A DNA stretch of 32,226 nucleotides from Terriglobales bacterium (GTDB taxonomy: Bacteria > Acidobacteriota > Terriglobia > Terriglobales > Acidobacteriaceae): positions 1-32,226 of the forward strand of contig DASPRM010000104.1 in NCBI GenBank assembly GCA_035624455.1. Direction: 5' to 3'. This document shows, one piece after another, positions 15,836 through 24,177 of the stretch (position 1 is the stretch's first letter; each line of letters opens with the position of its first letter). The translations under genes were made by a program, and so were the position numbers. Under the pieces are notes generated by a model. That model saw nothing but the letters and a program-made list of their open reading frames with translations, had not been told where the DNA came from and ran no database searches.

Positions 15836-16309
15836 ATGCCCAAAATCACCCCATTCCTCTGGTTCGATAATCAAGCCGAAGAAGCAGCCAATCTCTATGT
15901 CTCAATTTTCCCCAACTCAAAAATCCTCAACATTACTCGTTACGGAGACGCAGGTCCCGGTCCCAAAGGCAGCGTTATGACCGTGGTGTTTCAGCTCGAC
16001 GGCAGGGAGTTCATCGCTTTGAACGGTGGCCCCCACTTCAAATTCACCGAGGCCATTTCATTCTCAATCGACTGCAAGACCCAGCAGGAAGTCGATGAAT
16101 ACTGGGAAAAGCTCTCTCGCGGTGGGCAAGAGGGCCCATGCGGCTGGCTCAAAGACAAATATGGCTTATCGTGGCAAATCGTGCCCGCCAAACTCGGCGA
16201 ACTGCTCAGTGATCCCGATCCCCAGAAATCGAAACGGATCATGGAAGCCATGTTCAAAATGAAAAAGCTGGATATCGCAGCATTGCAGCAAGCGCGCGAG
16301 CAGCAATAA
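15836..16309 (+). CDS. VOC/PhnB-like (3-demethylubiquinone methyltransferase-fold) protein
   Basis: A 157-residue soluble protein of the vicinal-oxygen-chelate superfamily, PhnB subgroup. Diagnostic features are the N-terminal TPFLWFDNQAEEAANLY followed by FPNSKI, then VVFQLDGREFIALNGGPHF. A C-terminal strand GWLKDKYGLSWQIVP leads into a helix with LSDPDPQKSKRIMEAMFKM. Members of this group are usually annotated as hypothetical glyoxalase-like or demethylubiquinone-domain proteins, and no reaction is established. The start lacks a Shine-Dalgarno but sits close behind a TAAAAT. The M28 peptidase gene starts 45 bases downstream. Confidence 0.9.
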   Translation: MPKITPFLWFDNQAEEAANLYVSIFPNSKILNITRYGDAGPGPKGSVMTVVFQLDGREFIALNGGPHFKFTEAISFSIDCKTQQEVDEYWEKLSRGGQEGPCGWLKDKYGLSWQIVPAKLGELLSDPDPQKSKRIMEAMFKMKKLDIAALQQAREQQ

Positions 16310-16354
16310 CGTTGGTTGCTCAGCGGCAAGGATGACAACTCCAAGAGGAAATCC

Positions 16355-17971
16355 ATGATTCGCAAACTAGCCCTCTGTCTGTTTCTGATCTCCACCTTCC
16401 TTCTCTCGCAGTCCACCACGTCTGCGCAATTCGACGGCAAGAGCTGGTGGGGATACGTGAAAGTCCTTGCCGGCGACGATATGGAAGGCCGCGAGACCGG
16501 CAGTGAAGGACTGCGCAAGGCATCCGCCTTCGTGATCGATCAGCTCAAGAAGAATGGTCTCGAGCCCGCCGGCAACGACGGCTTCTATCAGCCGGTGAAG
16601 CTGCGCTCGCGCCAGATCGTGGAAGATCAATCCAGCCTGGCTCTGGTACGCAACGGCAAAACCCAGCCGCTGGTCCTCGGCGATGATGCCATGTTCAGCA
16701 CTCGCGTCGAACTGGCGCCCAATGTGGAAGCGCCCCTGGTCTTTGTCGGCTATGGCCTGCGCGTGCCGGAAATGCAGTACGACGACCTTGCCGGCCTCGA
16801 CCTGAAAGGCAAAGTCGCCGTTCTTCTCGTGGGATCACCCGAGCAGATGCCCAGCGCCCTGGCCTCTCACTATCAGTCTCTCGGCGAACGCTGGAAGGGC
16901 TTCGAGCAGGCCGGCGTGATCGGCATCATCACCATTCAAAATCCCGCCGCTATGGATATTCCCTGGGAGCGGCAACGCCTGGCCCGCACTCGTCCCAGCA
17001 TGAGCCTCGCGGATCCTGCGCTGGATGACGCGGCCGGCGAGAAACTCGCCGTGATCTTCAATCCCGCTCGCGCGCAGAAGCTCTTCGAGGGAACCGGTCA
17101 CAGCTTCGACGAGATCGCGGCTCTCGGCAAGAATCGCAAACCACTCCCTCACTTTGCCTTGAACGCAACGATCAAGGCCCATGCCACCATGAACACGAAG
17201 GAAGTCGATTCCGCCAACATTGTTGCCAAGCTCCCCGGCTCCGATCCTGCGCTGAAAAATGAGTACGTGGTGCTTTCGGCCCACCTCGATCATCTCGGCA
17301 TCGGCGAACCAATTCATGGCGACCCCATCTACAACGGCGCCATGGATAACGCTTCCGGCAGCGCCGTCCTGCTCGATACCGCTGCCTCGCTTAAACGGTC
17401 GTCAGAAAAGATGAAGCGTTCAGTCCTGTTCCTCTTCCTGACCGCGGAAGAAAAAGGACTGCTGGGCTCCAAATATTTCGCCGCTCATCCCACCGCGCCG
17501 GCGGAGTCGATGATCGCCAATATCAACATCGACATGTTCCTTCCTATCTTCCCTCTCAAGTTGCTCACGGTGTATGGCCTGGCGGAATCAGATCTCGGAG
17601 ACGTAACCCGCGAAGTAGCCCAGAGTCAGGGACTGCGGGTGCAGCCAGATCCCGAGCCGCTGCGCAATGCTTTCATCCGCAGCGATCAATACAACTTCAT
17701 TCGCCATGGAATTCCTGCCGTCGCCATGAAAGTGGGATTTGAAAAGGGTTCGCCGGAGGAAAAACTCGAGCACGCCTGGTTGACGGAGCGCTACCACGCT
17801 CCTTCCGACGACCTCGATCAGCCCGTCGATCTCGCTGCCGCCGGAAAATATGAAGACGTCATCTCTGCGCTGCTGATCACAGTATCCAATTCCGATCGGC
17901 GGCCACAATGGAAGCAGGACAGTTTCTTCCGCCGCTTCGCTGAGCACAATCGCGCCGGCGGTAGTCGTTAA
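16355..17971 (+). CDS. Secreted M28-family zinc aminopeptidase with PA domain
   Basis: A 538-residue exported peptidase that probably removes N-terminal residues from extracellular or periplasmic peptides. ATG 16355 follows AGAGGAA and starts a signal peptide (LALCLFLISTFLLSQ, cleavage near SAQ). A protease-associated domain is inserted at about 110-280. The co-catalytic zinc site is complete: H310 (SAHLDHLG), D331 (AMDNASG), E365/E366 (TAEEKG), D393 (NINIDMF) and H481 (RYHAPSDD). It matches the M28 group of aminopeptidases common in soil bacteria. The in-frame TTG at 16316 is rejected because it would place 13 polar residues before the signal peptide. Confidence 0.94.
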   Translation: MIRKLALCLFLISTFLLSQSTTSAQFDGKSWWGYVKVLAGDDMEGRETGSEGLRKASAFVIDQLKKNGLEPAGNDGFYQPVKLRSRQIVEDQSSLALVRNGKTQPLVLGDDAMFSTRVELAPNVEAPLVFVGYGLRVPEMQYDDLAGLDLKGKVAVLLVGSPEQMPSALASHYQSLGERWKGFEQAGVIGIITIQNPAAMDIPWERQRLARTRPSMSLADPALDDAAGEKLAVIFNPARAQKLFEGTGHSFDEIAALGKNRKPLPHFALNATIKAHATMNTKEVDSANIVAKLPGSDPALKNEYVVLSAHLDHLGIGEPIHGDPIYNGAMDNASGSAVLLDTAASLKRSSEKMKRSVLFLFLTAEEKGLLGSKYFAAHPTAPAESMIANINIDMFLPIFPLKLLTVYGLAESDLGDVTREVAQSQGLRVQPDPEPLRNAFIRSDQYNFIRHGIPAVAMKVGFEKGSPEEKLEHAWLTERYHAPSDDLDQPVDLAAAGKYEDVISALLITVSNSDRRPQWKQDSFFRRFAEHNRAGGSR

Positions 17972-18062
17972 GGAACCTGAGGGGGCCCCCATCCTAGCTC
18001 CCTTTTGGCAAGGGCGGTGTAATTAAGGAGCTATGTGGGAACGGTCGCCCTCGTCTGCTCTG

Positions 18063-18081
18063 GTCGAGGCGAAGCCTCGAC
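18063..18081. repeat. Compact intergenic hairpin
   Basis: GTCGAGGC (18063-18070), loop GAA, GCCTCGAC (18074-18081): a perfect 8-bp stem. Compared with GTCGAGCC-GCA-GGCTCGAC at 9966, the stem differs at one position and the partner base differs in compensation. Confidence 0.65.
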
Positions 18082-18102
18082 ACTGTTGAAGAATTCGTCG
18101 AA

Positions 18103-18157
18103 TGTCATCCTGAGCGAGGGCCGGGCATAAAGCCCCTGGCCCGAGTCGAAGGACCTG
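18103..18157. repeat. Intergenic stem-loop repeat, family A copy 2
   Basis: It begins TGTCATCCTGAGCGAG and continues to CCCGAGTCGAAGGACCTG, as copy 1 at 759. The inner stem is GGGCC/GGCCC here, where copy 1 has GGACC/GGTCC, a compensatory change that preserves pairing. Confidence 0.75.
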
Positions 18158-18302
18158 GTGTTTTCTTTGTGAAGGCAGAGGAATTCAGAGAGAAGGAAAA
18201 CTTTGCCCTCGGCCCAAACCTTTGCGACCCCCGGCTATTTCTTTCATCTGAAACCTGTACTGTCCGGCTAACTCCAGCGCCAGCGATCTGAGGTTCCGAA
18301 TT

Positions 18303-19976
18303 ATGGCCAGCAAGCCAGTCATTCTTACTGTTGACGATGATCCTGATGTTCTGCGAGCCATCGAGCGCGATCTGCGCCAGGAATATGCCGACCGTTACCG
18401 CATCCTGCGGGCGAATTCCCCCGGCTCGGCTCTCGATTCCCTGCGCCAGCTCAAAGCGCGCAACGAAGCCGTTGCTCTCATGCTCGCCGACCAGCGTATG
18501 CCGGAGCTCGACGGCGTCGGCTTCCTCTCTGAAGCCATGCAGCTTTACCCCGACGCCAAGCGCGCCCTGCTCACCGCCTACGCCGACACCGACGCCGCCA
18601 TCAACGCCATCAACAAGGTCAAGATCCATCACTTTTTCCTGAAGCCCTGGGACCCGCCCAGCGAGCACCTCTATCCGGTCCTTGGTGACATGCTGGAGGA
18701 CTGGCAAGCCTCCTACAAGCCACCCTATCAGGGGATCCGGGTTCTGGGCACCCGCTGGTCTCCGACCTCATATGACGTCCGCGAATTCCTGGCGCGCAAT
18801 CAGATTCCCTACCAGTGGATGGACGTCGAAACCGCTGCCAATGATCCCGAGGTTCACCAGCTGTTGCAATCGCTTGGAGATCAGGCCAGCGAACTTCCCG
18901 TCGTGCTTCTGCCGGACGGAACCCGCCTTGTGCAGCCTACGACCGGCGACCTGGCACAGAAGATCGGTTTGCGCACTCGCGCGCAAGTGGATTTCTACGA
19001 TCTCATCATCATAGGTGGAGGTCCCGCTGGTCTTGCCGCCGCTGTATACGGCGCATCGGAAGGCCTCAAAACCGTGATCGTCGAACGCGAAGCACCGGGC
19101 GGCCAGGCGGGTCTCAGCTCACGCATCGAAAATTACCTCGGGTTCCCCACCGGCCTGAGCGGCAGTGACCTTGCGCGCCGGGCCGTAATTCAGGCGCGTC
19201 GCTTTGGCGTCGAGATCCTCTCGCCGCAGGAAGCCATCGGCCTTCGCATCGATGGCCCTTACCGCATCCTCAAGCTCTCCGACAGTTCGGAGATCTCCTG
19301 TCACGCATTGGTCCTCGCTATGGGCCTGCAGTGGCGCAAACTGGATGTCCCCGGCGCCGACCGCCTTCAGGGCGCGGGCCTCTATTACGGTGCCGGAACT
19401 ACCGAGGCTATGTCCTGTAAGGGTGAGACCGTATACATTGTTGGTGGCGCCAATTCCGCTGGCCAGGCTGCCATGGGATTTTCCAAATATGCCGGCCGGG
19501 TGGTCATGCTCGTCCGCGGAACCTCGCTTGCGCAGACGATGTCGCAATATCTGATCGACCAGATCAAGGACACTCCGAACATCCACGTGTCCTATGATTC
19601 CAGCGTGGTCGAGGTCCACGGCGAGAAGCGGCTGGAAGAGATTTCGATCCTTTGTTCCAAGACGGGGGCTATAGAACGCGTCCCGGCCAGTGGGCTGTTC
19701 ATCTTCATCGGCGCGATGCCGCGCACCGACTGGTTGGGAGATCTGGTCGAACGCGACGACCATGGCTTCATCCTCGCGGGCCCGCAGCTGGTGCGCGATG
19801 GCAAGCGTCCGCGTGGCTGGACCTTGGACCGCGATCCCTTTTTGATGGAAACTAACATCCCCGGCGTTCTGGTTGTGGGCGATGTTCGCCAGGGCTCCGT
19901 GAAGCGCGTGGCCTCAGCTGTCGGTCAAGGCTCGATCGCGGTTCAGTTCGTTCACCAATACCTGAGCAAGGTGTAG
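18303..19976 (+). CDS. Fused response regulator / thioredoxin-reductase-like flavoprotein
   Basis: A 557-residue cytosolic three-part fusion. Residues 1-135 are a receiver domain: D11-D13, phosphoacceptor D63 in LADQRMPELDG, T91 in LLTAYAD, K114 in FFLKPW. Residues about 143-225 resemble a glutaredoxin/thioredoxin fold (IRVLGTRWSPTSYDVREFL, ELPVVLLPDGT), but the usual CPYC is replaced by WSPTSYDV. Residues about 231-557 are a TrxB-type FAD/NAD(P) reductase with GGGPAG (238-243), APGGQAG, the dinucleotide site VGGANSAGQAA (380-390) and the C-terminal FAD motif VVGDVRQGSVKR. The TrxB CATC position reads YGAGTTEAM, so the dithiol is absent. ATG 18303 has GAGG 9 bases upstream. One base separates it from the sensor kinase gene. 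The catalytic or sensory role is inferred. Confidence 0.9.
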   Translation: MASKPVILTVDDDPDVLRAIERDLRQEYADRYRILRANSPGSALDSLRQLKARNEAVALMLADQRMPELDGVGFLSEAMQLYPDAKRALLTAYADTDAAINAINKVKIHHFFLKPWDPPSEHLYPVLGDMLEDWQASYKPPYQGIRVLGTRWSPTSYDVREFLARNQIPYQWMDVETAANDPEVHQLLQSLGDQASELPVVLLPDGTRLVQPTTGDLAQKIGLRTRAQVDFYDLIIIGGGPAGLAAAVYGASEGLKTVIVEREAPGGQAGLSSRIENYLGFPTGLSGSDLARRAVIQARRFGVEILSPQEAIGLRIDGPYRILKLSDSSEISCHALVLAMGLQWRKLDVPGADRLQGAGLYYGAGTTEAMSCKGETVYIVGGANSAGQAAMGFSKYAGRVVMLVRGTSLAQTMSQYLIDQIKDTPNIHVSYDSSVVEVHGEKRLEEISILCSKTGAIERVPASGLFIFIGAMPRTDWLGDLVERDDHGFILAGPQLVRDGKRPRGWTLDRDPFLMETNIPGVLVVGDVRQGSVKRVASAVGQGSIAVQFVHQYLSKV

Positions 19977-19977
19977 C

Positions 19978-21423
19978 GTGGCGCTAGACGATCTGAAGCA
20001 AGCAGAAAATCCGAAGCAAGCTGGCAATTTGAAAGAGGACTTCCGCGGGATAGCTATTTTCTCCGATCTCTCCGACGAAGATTTGCAATGGCTGGCGGAT
20101 CACGCTGAAGAATCCCGATTCGCCCCTGGCGAGATCATGATCCGCGAAGGTGCGCCAGCCGACGCCATGATCATCTATCTCGAAGGCGAAACCGAAGGGC
20201 GCGTCGAACAGGGAGCCGATGATGGCCGCGTCTACTCAGCCCGGGCCGGCGATGTTACCGGCATGTTGCCGTATTCGCGGCTGAAAATAATTCCTCTCAC
20301 CATCAGGGCAATCATCCCCACCAGAATCGCCCTGATACCTGCCGCCTTGTTTGATGAGATGCTGCATCACATTCCGGTGCTTCGCGGACGTCTGGTCAGC
20401 CTGCTTGCGGATCGGGTCCGTGAAGTCACCAAGGCGGACCAGCAGCGCGAACGTCTCGCAGCCCTGGGAAAGCTCTCCGCCGGACTCGCCCACGAGCTCA
20501 ACAATCCGGCCGCCGCCGCCCGCCGCGCCGCCAACACCCTTGGCGACACCCTGCAGCGGCTGTACAAGGCCTGTGACGATTTGCAGGAAGTCCCGCTATC
20601 TACGGAAGCAAGCAACTACCTCTGCCGCTTCGAATCCGAACTGCTTTCGCGCCCGCCCGCTCCTCCCCTGGACCCACTGGCGCAGAGCGAGCGCGAAGAA
20701 GCCATGAGCGACTGGCTGGCCAAGGGCGGCGTATCCGAGCCCTGGAAATTTGCTCCGGAGTTGGTCGAGTCTGGCATTACAACCCAGGAACTGCGCGAGC
20801 TTCACTCTCACTGTCCCGAGATTCCGCCCGACAATCTTGCCAATCGCATCGTTAGTAAAATGCAACTCGCCCGGCTGGCAAGGGAAATCGAGAACGCTAC
20901 TGCCCGCATCTCGGAACTGGTGAAGGCGATTAAGGAATACTCCTTTATGGACCAGGCCCCGGTGCAAGACGTCGATGTTCGCAACGGCCTGGAAAGCACG
21001 CTCACCATCCTCAATCACAAGCTGAAACACGGCATCAGTGTGATCCGCAATTACGCCTCCGATATTCCTCGCATCCCCTCCTATGGCAGCGAACTGAACC
21101 AGGTCTGGACCAACCTCATCGACAATGCCGCTGACGCCATGAACGGCAAGGGCGAACTGCGAATACGGGTGGCCCAGGAAGACACTTCATTGTTGGTCGA
21201 AATTCGCGACAACGGCCCCGGAATTCCCGCCGAGATTCAGCCGCACATTTTCGAGCCCTTCTTCACTACAAAAGATGTGGGCAAGGGCACCGGCCTGGGC
21301 CTCGATACCGTGTACCGCATCATCCGCAAGCATCACGGCACGATCAGCTTTGTATCGCGCCCTGGGGATACATGTTTTCGCGTCCGACTGCCGGTGCAGC
21401 GCCCCCTCGAGCCCCTGCATTAG
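19978..21423 (+). CDS. Sensor histidine kinase with N-terminal cyclic-nucleotide-binding-like domain
   Basis: A 481-residue soluble kinase with no membrane span. Residues about 22-135 match a CRP-like cNMP-binding fold (IAIFSDLSDEDLQWLADH, FAPGEIMIREGAPADAMIIYLEGE). A coiled stretch then leads to the dimerisation box LAALGKLSAGLAHELNNPAA with phosphorylated H172. The ATPase domain has the N-box NQVWTNLIDNAADAMNG, DNGPGIP, FEPFFTTK and GKGTGLGLDTVYR. The GTG start at 19978 lies one base after the stop of the receiver-reductase gene, so translation is almost certainly coupled and the two proteins are probable partners. The long insert between H box and ATPase (about 195-310) is unusual. The ligand is unknown; the cNMP-contacting Arg is not obvious. 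Confidence 0.92.
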   Translation: MALDDLKQAENPKQAGNLKEDFRGIAIFSDLSDEDLQWLADHAEESRFAPGEIMIREGAPADAMIIYLEGETEGRVEQGADDGRVYSARAGDVTGMLPYSRLKIIPLTIRAIIPTRIALIPAALFDEMLHHIPVLRGRLVSLLADRVREVTKADQQRERLAALGKLSAGLAHELNNPAAAARRAANTLGDTLQRLYKACDDLQEVPLSTEASNYLCRFESELLSRPPAPPLDPLAQSEREEAMSDWLAKGGVSEPWKFAPELVESGITTQELRELHSHCPEIPPDNLANRIVSKMQLARLAREIENATARISELVKAIKEYSFMDQAPVQDVDVRNGLESTLTILNHKLKHGISVIRNYASDIPRIPSYGSELNQVWTNLIDNAADAMNGKGELRIRVAQEDTSLLVEIRDNGPGIPAEIQPHIFEPFFTTKDVGKGTGLGLDTVYRIIRKHHGTISFVSRPGDTCFRVRLPVQRPLEPLH

Positions 21424-21440
21424 AACAAGGACCCTGCGGG

Positions 21441-21477
21441 TGCCCTGCTCTAGCCGTCTTTTGGCTAGGGTGGGGTA
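21441..21477. repeat. CTTTTGG intergenic repeat, family C remnant
   Basis: GTGCCCTGCTCTAGCC is followed by the loop GTCTTTT and then GGCTAGGGTGGGG. The right arm could pair with an intact CCCCACCCTAGCC, but the left arm has diverged. The layout matches the better preserved copy at 15741. Confidence 0.4.
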
Positions 21478-21537
21478 GTTTCTTGTGAGCACGCGGCATC
21501 AGTGCTCAGAAGCGACCCCATAGATCGGTGTTGAAAG

Positions 21538-21591
21538 GGCGCGGCTTTCAGCCGCGCCGTCCAGAGCCGCAGAAATCCTGGGCTTTAGCCC
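21538..21591. repeat. Tandem compact hairpins upstream of maf
   Basis: GGCGCGGCT (21538-21546), loop TTC, AGCCGCGCC (21550-21558) is a perfect 9-bp stem. A smaller GGGCT (21580-21584), loop TT, AGCCC (21587-21591) follows 21 bases later. No T-run is present and no gene is covered. Confidence 0.65.
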
Positions 21592-21679
21592 CTGAGGGAA
21601 ACGGACGTTTACCCCTCGGTTCATTGTGAGATTCCTTCTCAGCGCAACTACTGACTACTGATTATGTTGAAATACTCCC

Positions 21680-22261
21680 ATGCCCCTGATCCTTGCCTCG
21701 TCGTCCCCTCGCCGCCGTGAACTGCTCCAGGCCGCCTCCATCCCCTTCATTTCCCAGCCTGCCGACGTCCCCGAAGTCCACACTCCCGGGGAACTTCCAA
21801 CGCAATTCTCCGAGCGCCTCGCCCGCGAAAAGGCCCGGGCTGTCTGGCAAAAACTCCCCACCAACCCCAGCAACTTCGTTCTCGGTGCCGACACTATCGT
21901 CATCGTGGATAACCACATCCTCGGCAAACCCGGCAGCCCCGACGACGCCGTCCGCATGCTGCGCCTCATCTCCGGTCGCACTCACGAGGTCACGACCAGC
22001 GTCTGCCTGATCGGCGCCAATTCCGGCCGCACCTACGAGGACGTTCGTAGCGAAACCAGCCGGGTGGTTGTCTCCCCCATCAGCGAGCAGGAAATCCGTG
22101 ATTATGTCGGCCACGGTGAACCCATGGACAAGGCTGGCGCCTACGCAATCCAGGGCGTCGCTGGGCGCTGGATCCCGCGCATCGAAGGCTGTTATTTCAA
22201 TATCGTTGGCTTGCCCATCCCCCTCGTGTATCGCATGCTCAAAGAACACGGCGCACTCTAA
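21680..22261 (+). CDS. maf: Maf-family nucleotide pyrophosphatase
   Basis: Housecleaning enzyme that hydrolyses non-canonical or methylated nucleoside triphosphates (dTTP/UTP- or m7GTP-type substrates) to the monophosphate. The 193-residue product is full length, with LILASSSPRRRELL at the N-terminus, FSERLAREKA, the GADTIVIVD metal site, the LISGRTHEV loop and DKAGAYAIQG. These match the YhdE-like subgroup, where SSSPRR and DKAG are diagnostic. The ATG at 21680 has no Shine-Dalgarno in front of it. The gene converges on the YdjM-like gene with only 15 bases between the stops. Confidence 0.94.
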   Translation: MPLILASSSPRRRELLQAASIPFISQPADVPEVHTPGELPTQFSERLAREKARAVWQKLPTNPSNFVLGADTIVIVDNHILGKPGSPDDAVRMLRLISGRTHEVTTSVCLIGANSGRTYEDVRSETSRVVVSPISEQEIRDYVGHGEPMDKAGAYAIQGVAGRWIPRIEGCYFNIVGLPIPLVYRMLKEHGAL

Positions 22262-22276
22262 TTACCGAGTGGTCCT

Positions 22277-23341
22277 TCATCTCGGCGCCACCGCTACTTC
22301 CTTGCCGCCAAAAGCTGGCCACAGGTACTCCGTCACGCTCAACTCGGGATCAAGCACCACGCCAGCGGATAACACGCCGCGACTGCTGTTCGGATACCTG
22401 AAGCGCAGATCCTGAAATCGCACGATATAGCCGGGCTGCGGCGGCTCACGTTTCTGCACCTCCTCCACGGGAAAGCGCGACCAATCCAGATACACGCGCC
22501 CAAGATACGATTGCTTGGCAGCCAAAGTTACTGGCGTTTCTTCCAGCTTGTAACGAACCTGTGCTCGCTCCTCGGGATCGACCTGTCCTGAGAGCGAGTT
22601 CACCAGCATGCGATCGAAGCGGTTTTCGGTTTCCACCACTGCATACCACTGAAACGGATTAAGAGGATACGGGAAAGCGCCCACCCGCTTTGCTTCCGCC
22701 CCGTCATACACGCCCGACTGCAACGCCGTGACTGCTCTCCGGTGCTGGTAATCGCGGACACCCCAGACCAGCAGCATGCCGAAGAGCGCCAGCACCGCGG
22801 CCACTCGCCCGGGAGGGCCCTTAGGGCGCGCGCCCACCTCCTCCGAAACCAGGCGCAGAATGGCAGGCACTACCAACCCGCCCAGCAGGACCACGTACAG
22901 CAGCGGTTCGATGATGAACACGATGTCCCAGGCATACCACCTGTATGAAAAAGGTTCGAAGGGCCGCACGCCGTAGCTGTTGGTGAAGTCCAGAAGGATA
23001 TGGCTCAGTCCTGCCAGCACGGCCAGAAGGTATAGCAAGCCCCAGCGTGGGGTGGTGGGATATCCGGGTCTTACTTTCGGCGGCCAGAAGCGGCGGCGGA
23101 ATCGGTGCCAGACCCAAGTTCCGGCCACGACTCCAAGTGCCACCAGCGGAACTCCGACGAAGCTGTGTGTAATTCCACGGTGATGCGCGAAACCGTAAAT
23201 CGGTCCGCGGAGGTTTACCACCAGGTCGATGTCAGCGGCCTCCGCACCGATCGTCATGGTGAATGTCGCCAGCGCCGTCTTGCGATTGAATCCCGCGCGG
23301 CTTAAGACCGCTCCGGTCAGGAAATGAGTGAGGGGTTCCAA
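22277..23341 (-). CDS. YdjM-like inner-membrane metal-dependent hydrolase (DUF457)
   Basis: A 354-residue polytopic membrane protein. Its N-terminal half matches the YdjM/DUF457 group: MEPLTHFLTGAVLSRAG with H6, GAEAADIDL with D37 and D39, FAHHRGITHSF with H53, H54 and H59, and LSHILLDFTNSYG further on, a His/Asp set that could bind metal. About four to five hydrophobic spans lie between residues 60 and 215. The C-terminal third (about 220-354) is soluble and beta-rich (KLEETPVTL, GRVYLDWSRFP, PGYIVRFQDLRF). No reaction has been demonstrated for the family that I can name with confidence. It is transcribed divergently from the next membrane protein. Confidence 0.85.
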   Translation of the reverse strand: MEPLTHFLTGAVLSRAGFNRKTALATFTMTIGAEAADIDLVVNLRGPIYGFAHHRGITHSFVGVPLVALGVVAGTWVWHRFRRRFWPPKVRPGYPTTPRWGLLYLLAVLAGLSHILLDFTNSYGVRPFEPFSYRWYAWDIVFIIEPLLYVVLLGGLVVPAILRLVSEEVGARPKGPPGRVAAVLALFGMLLVWGVRDYQHRRAVTALQSGVYDGAEAKRVGAFPYPLNPFQWYAVVETENRFDRMLVNSLSGQVDPEERAQVRYKLEETPVTLAAKQSYLGRVYLDWSRFPVEEVQKREPPQPGYIVRFQDLRFRYPNSSRGVLSAGVVLDPELSVTEYLWPAFGGKEVAVAPR

Positions 23342-23616
23342 TGGCTCGGCGTCTTGCCTTTCGTCAGCTTAAACAGGCTTGGGATCGAGTGTAACCGCTG
23401 CTGGCCCCAAAATCATTTAAACGCGAGCGGACTTGCCACCGTCCCTCTTGCTCTCTCCGCGTGGTGAACAAATACAATGTTTTCTTATAGTTCCTACCGC
23501 TCCGGCCGTGCTTTCCCCTTGGTAATAGCTGCCGACTGCGCCCCTTGTGCTACCGTTCCGAAGACATCGAAAACCAGGGGCGCGCTCCCCCGACAGCGCT
23601 CGGAAGGAACGTTCCC

Positions 23617-24165
23617 ATGGCTACGACTGAACAGAAGCTATTCTCGCCGCTTGCTTCGCAGGCGGCCAATCTGGCTGCCCCCACGGCCAACGCTACACCC
23701 AATACCAGTGCGATCCAACAGACGCTACAGGCGCAGACCCGTGTGAAGGCCGGCGCCAGCTGGTTTTACTGGATTGCCGCGTTGTCGCTGATCAACACAG
23801 TCATCGTGTTGAGCGGCAGTCAGTGGCACTTCATTCTCGGACTGGGCATCACCCAGGTTGTGGATGCGTTGGCCCGCAAGGTTGGATCCGTCGCATATCT
23901 GCCGGCGGTGATCATCGATCTGGTCGTGGCCAGCGTGTTCGTGTTCTTTGGGATTTTCGCCAGCAAACCGAAGAAGTGGGCGTTTGGCATAGGGATGGCT
24001 GTGTATGCTTTTGACTGCCTGCTGTTCCTGATCGGCCGCGACATCCTAGGCATCGCCTTCCATTGCTTTGCTCTGTATCAGATCTATCGTGGCATGGCGG
24101 CCATGGAGAGCTTGCCCAAACCCCAACCGGCAGGGGTGATGAGCAGCAGCATGAAAATCGGGTAA
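23617..24165 (+). CDS. Conserved membrane protein of unknown function
   Basis: A 182-residue protein. ATG 23617 follows GGAAGGA at good spacing; the open frame begins at 23545 but the extra residues do not look like protein. After a polar N-terminus rich in Ala, Thr and Gln (about 1-45) there are four hydrophobic spans: near 50-68 (FYWIAALSLINTVIVLSG), 72-85 with FILGLGITQVVDAL, 95-118 (LPAVIIDLVVASVFVFFGIF) and 125-160 (FGIGMAVYAFDCLLFLIG). The tail is polar. I do not recognise a characterised family. It stands alone, with a divergent gene on one side and a repeat element on the other. Confidence 0.8.
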   Translation: MATTEQKLFSPLASQAANLAAPTANATPNTSAIQQTLQAQTRVKAGASWFYWIAALSLINTVIVLSGSQWHFILGLGITQVVDALARKVGSVAYLPAVIIDLVVASVFVFFGIFASKPKKWAFGIGMAVYAFDCLLFLIGRDILGIAFHCFALYQIYRGMAAMESLPKPQPAGVMSSSMKIG

Positions 24166-24177
24166 TCTTAAAGCTGA

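Larger units (their letters stand above)
17972..18302. other. Intergenic region packed with small repeats
   Basis: The 331 bases between the M28 peptidase and the receiver-reductase fusion hold no credible gene. From left to right they contain a GGGGGCCCCC palindrome and a CTTTTGG family C remnant (about 17981-18020), a GTCGAGGC-GAA-GCCTCGAC hairpin (18063-18081) and a family A repeat (18103-18157). A leader of about 145 bases with GAGG at 18290-18293 then precedes the next start codon. Confidence 0.6.

Noticed and set aside
14969-15874. 301-codon reverse frame opposite the VWA gene
   Set aside because: It covers a well-supported VWA gene and a repeat, and has no domain or initiation signal.
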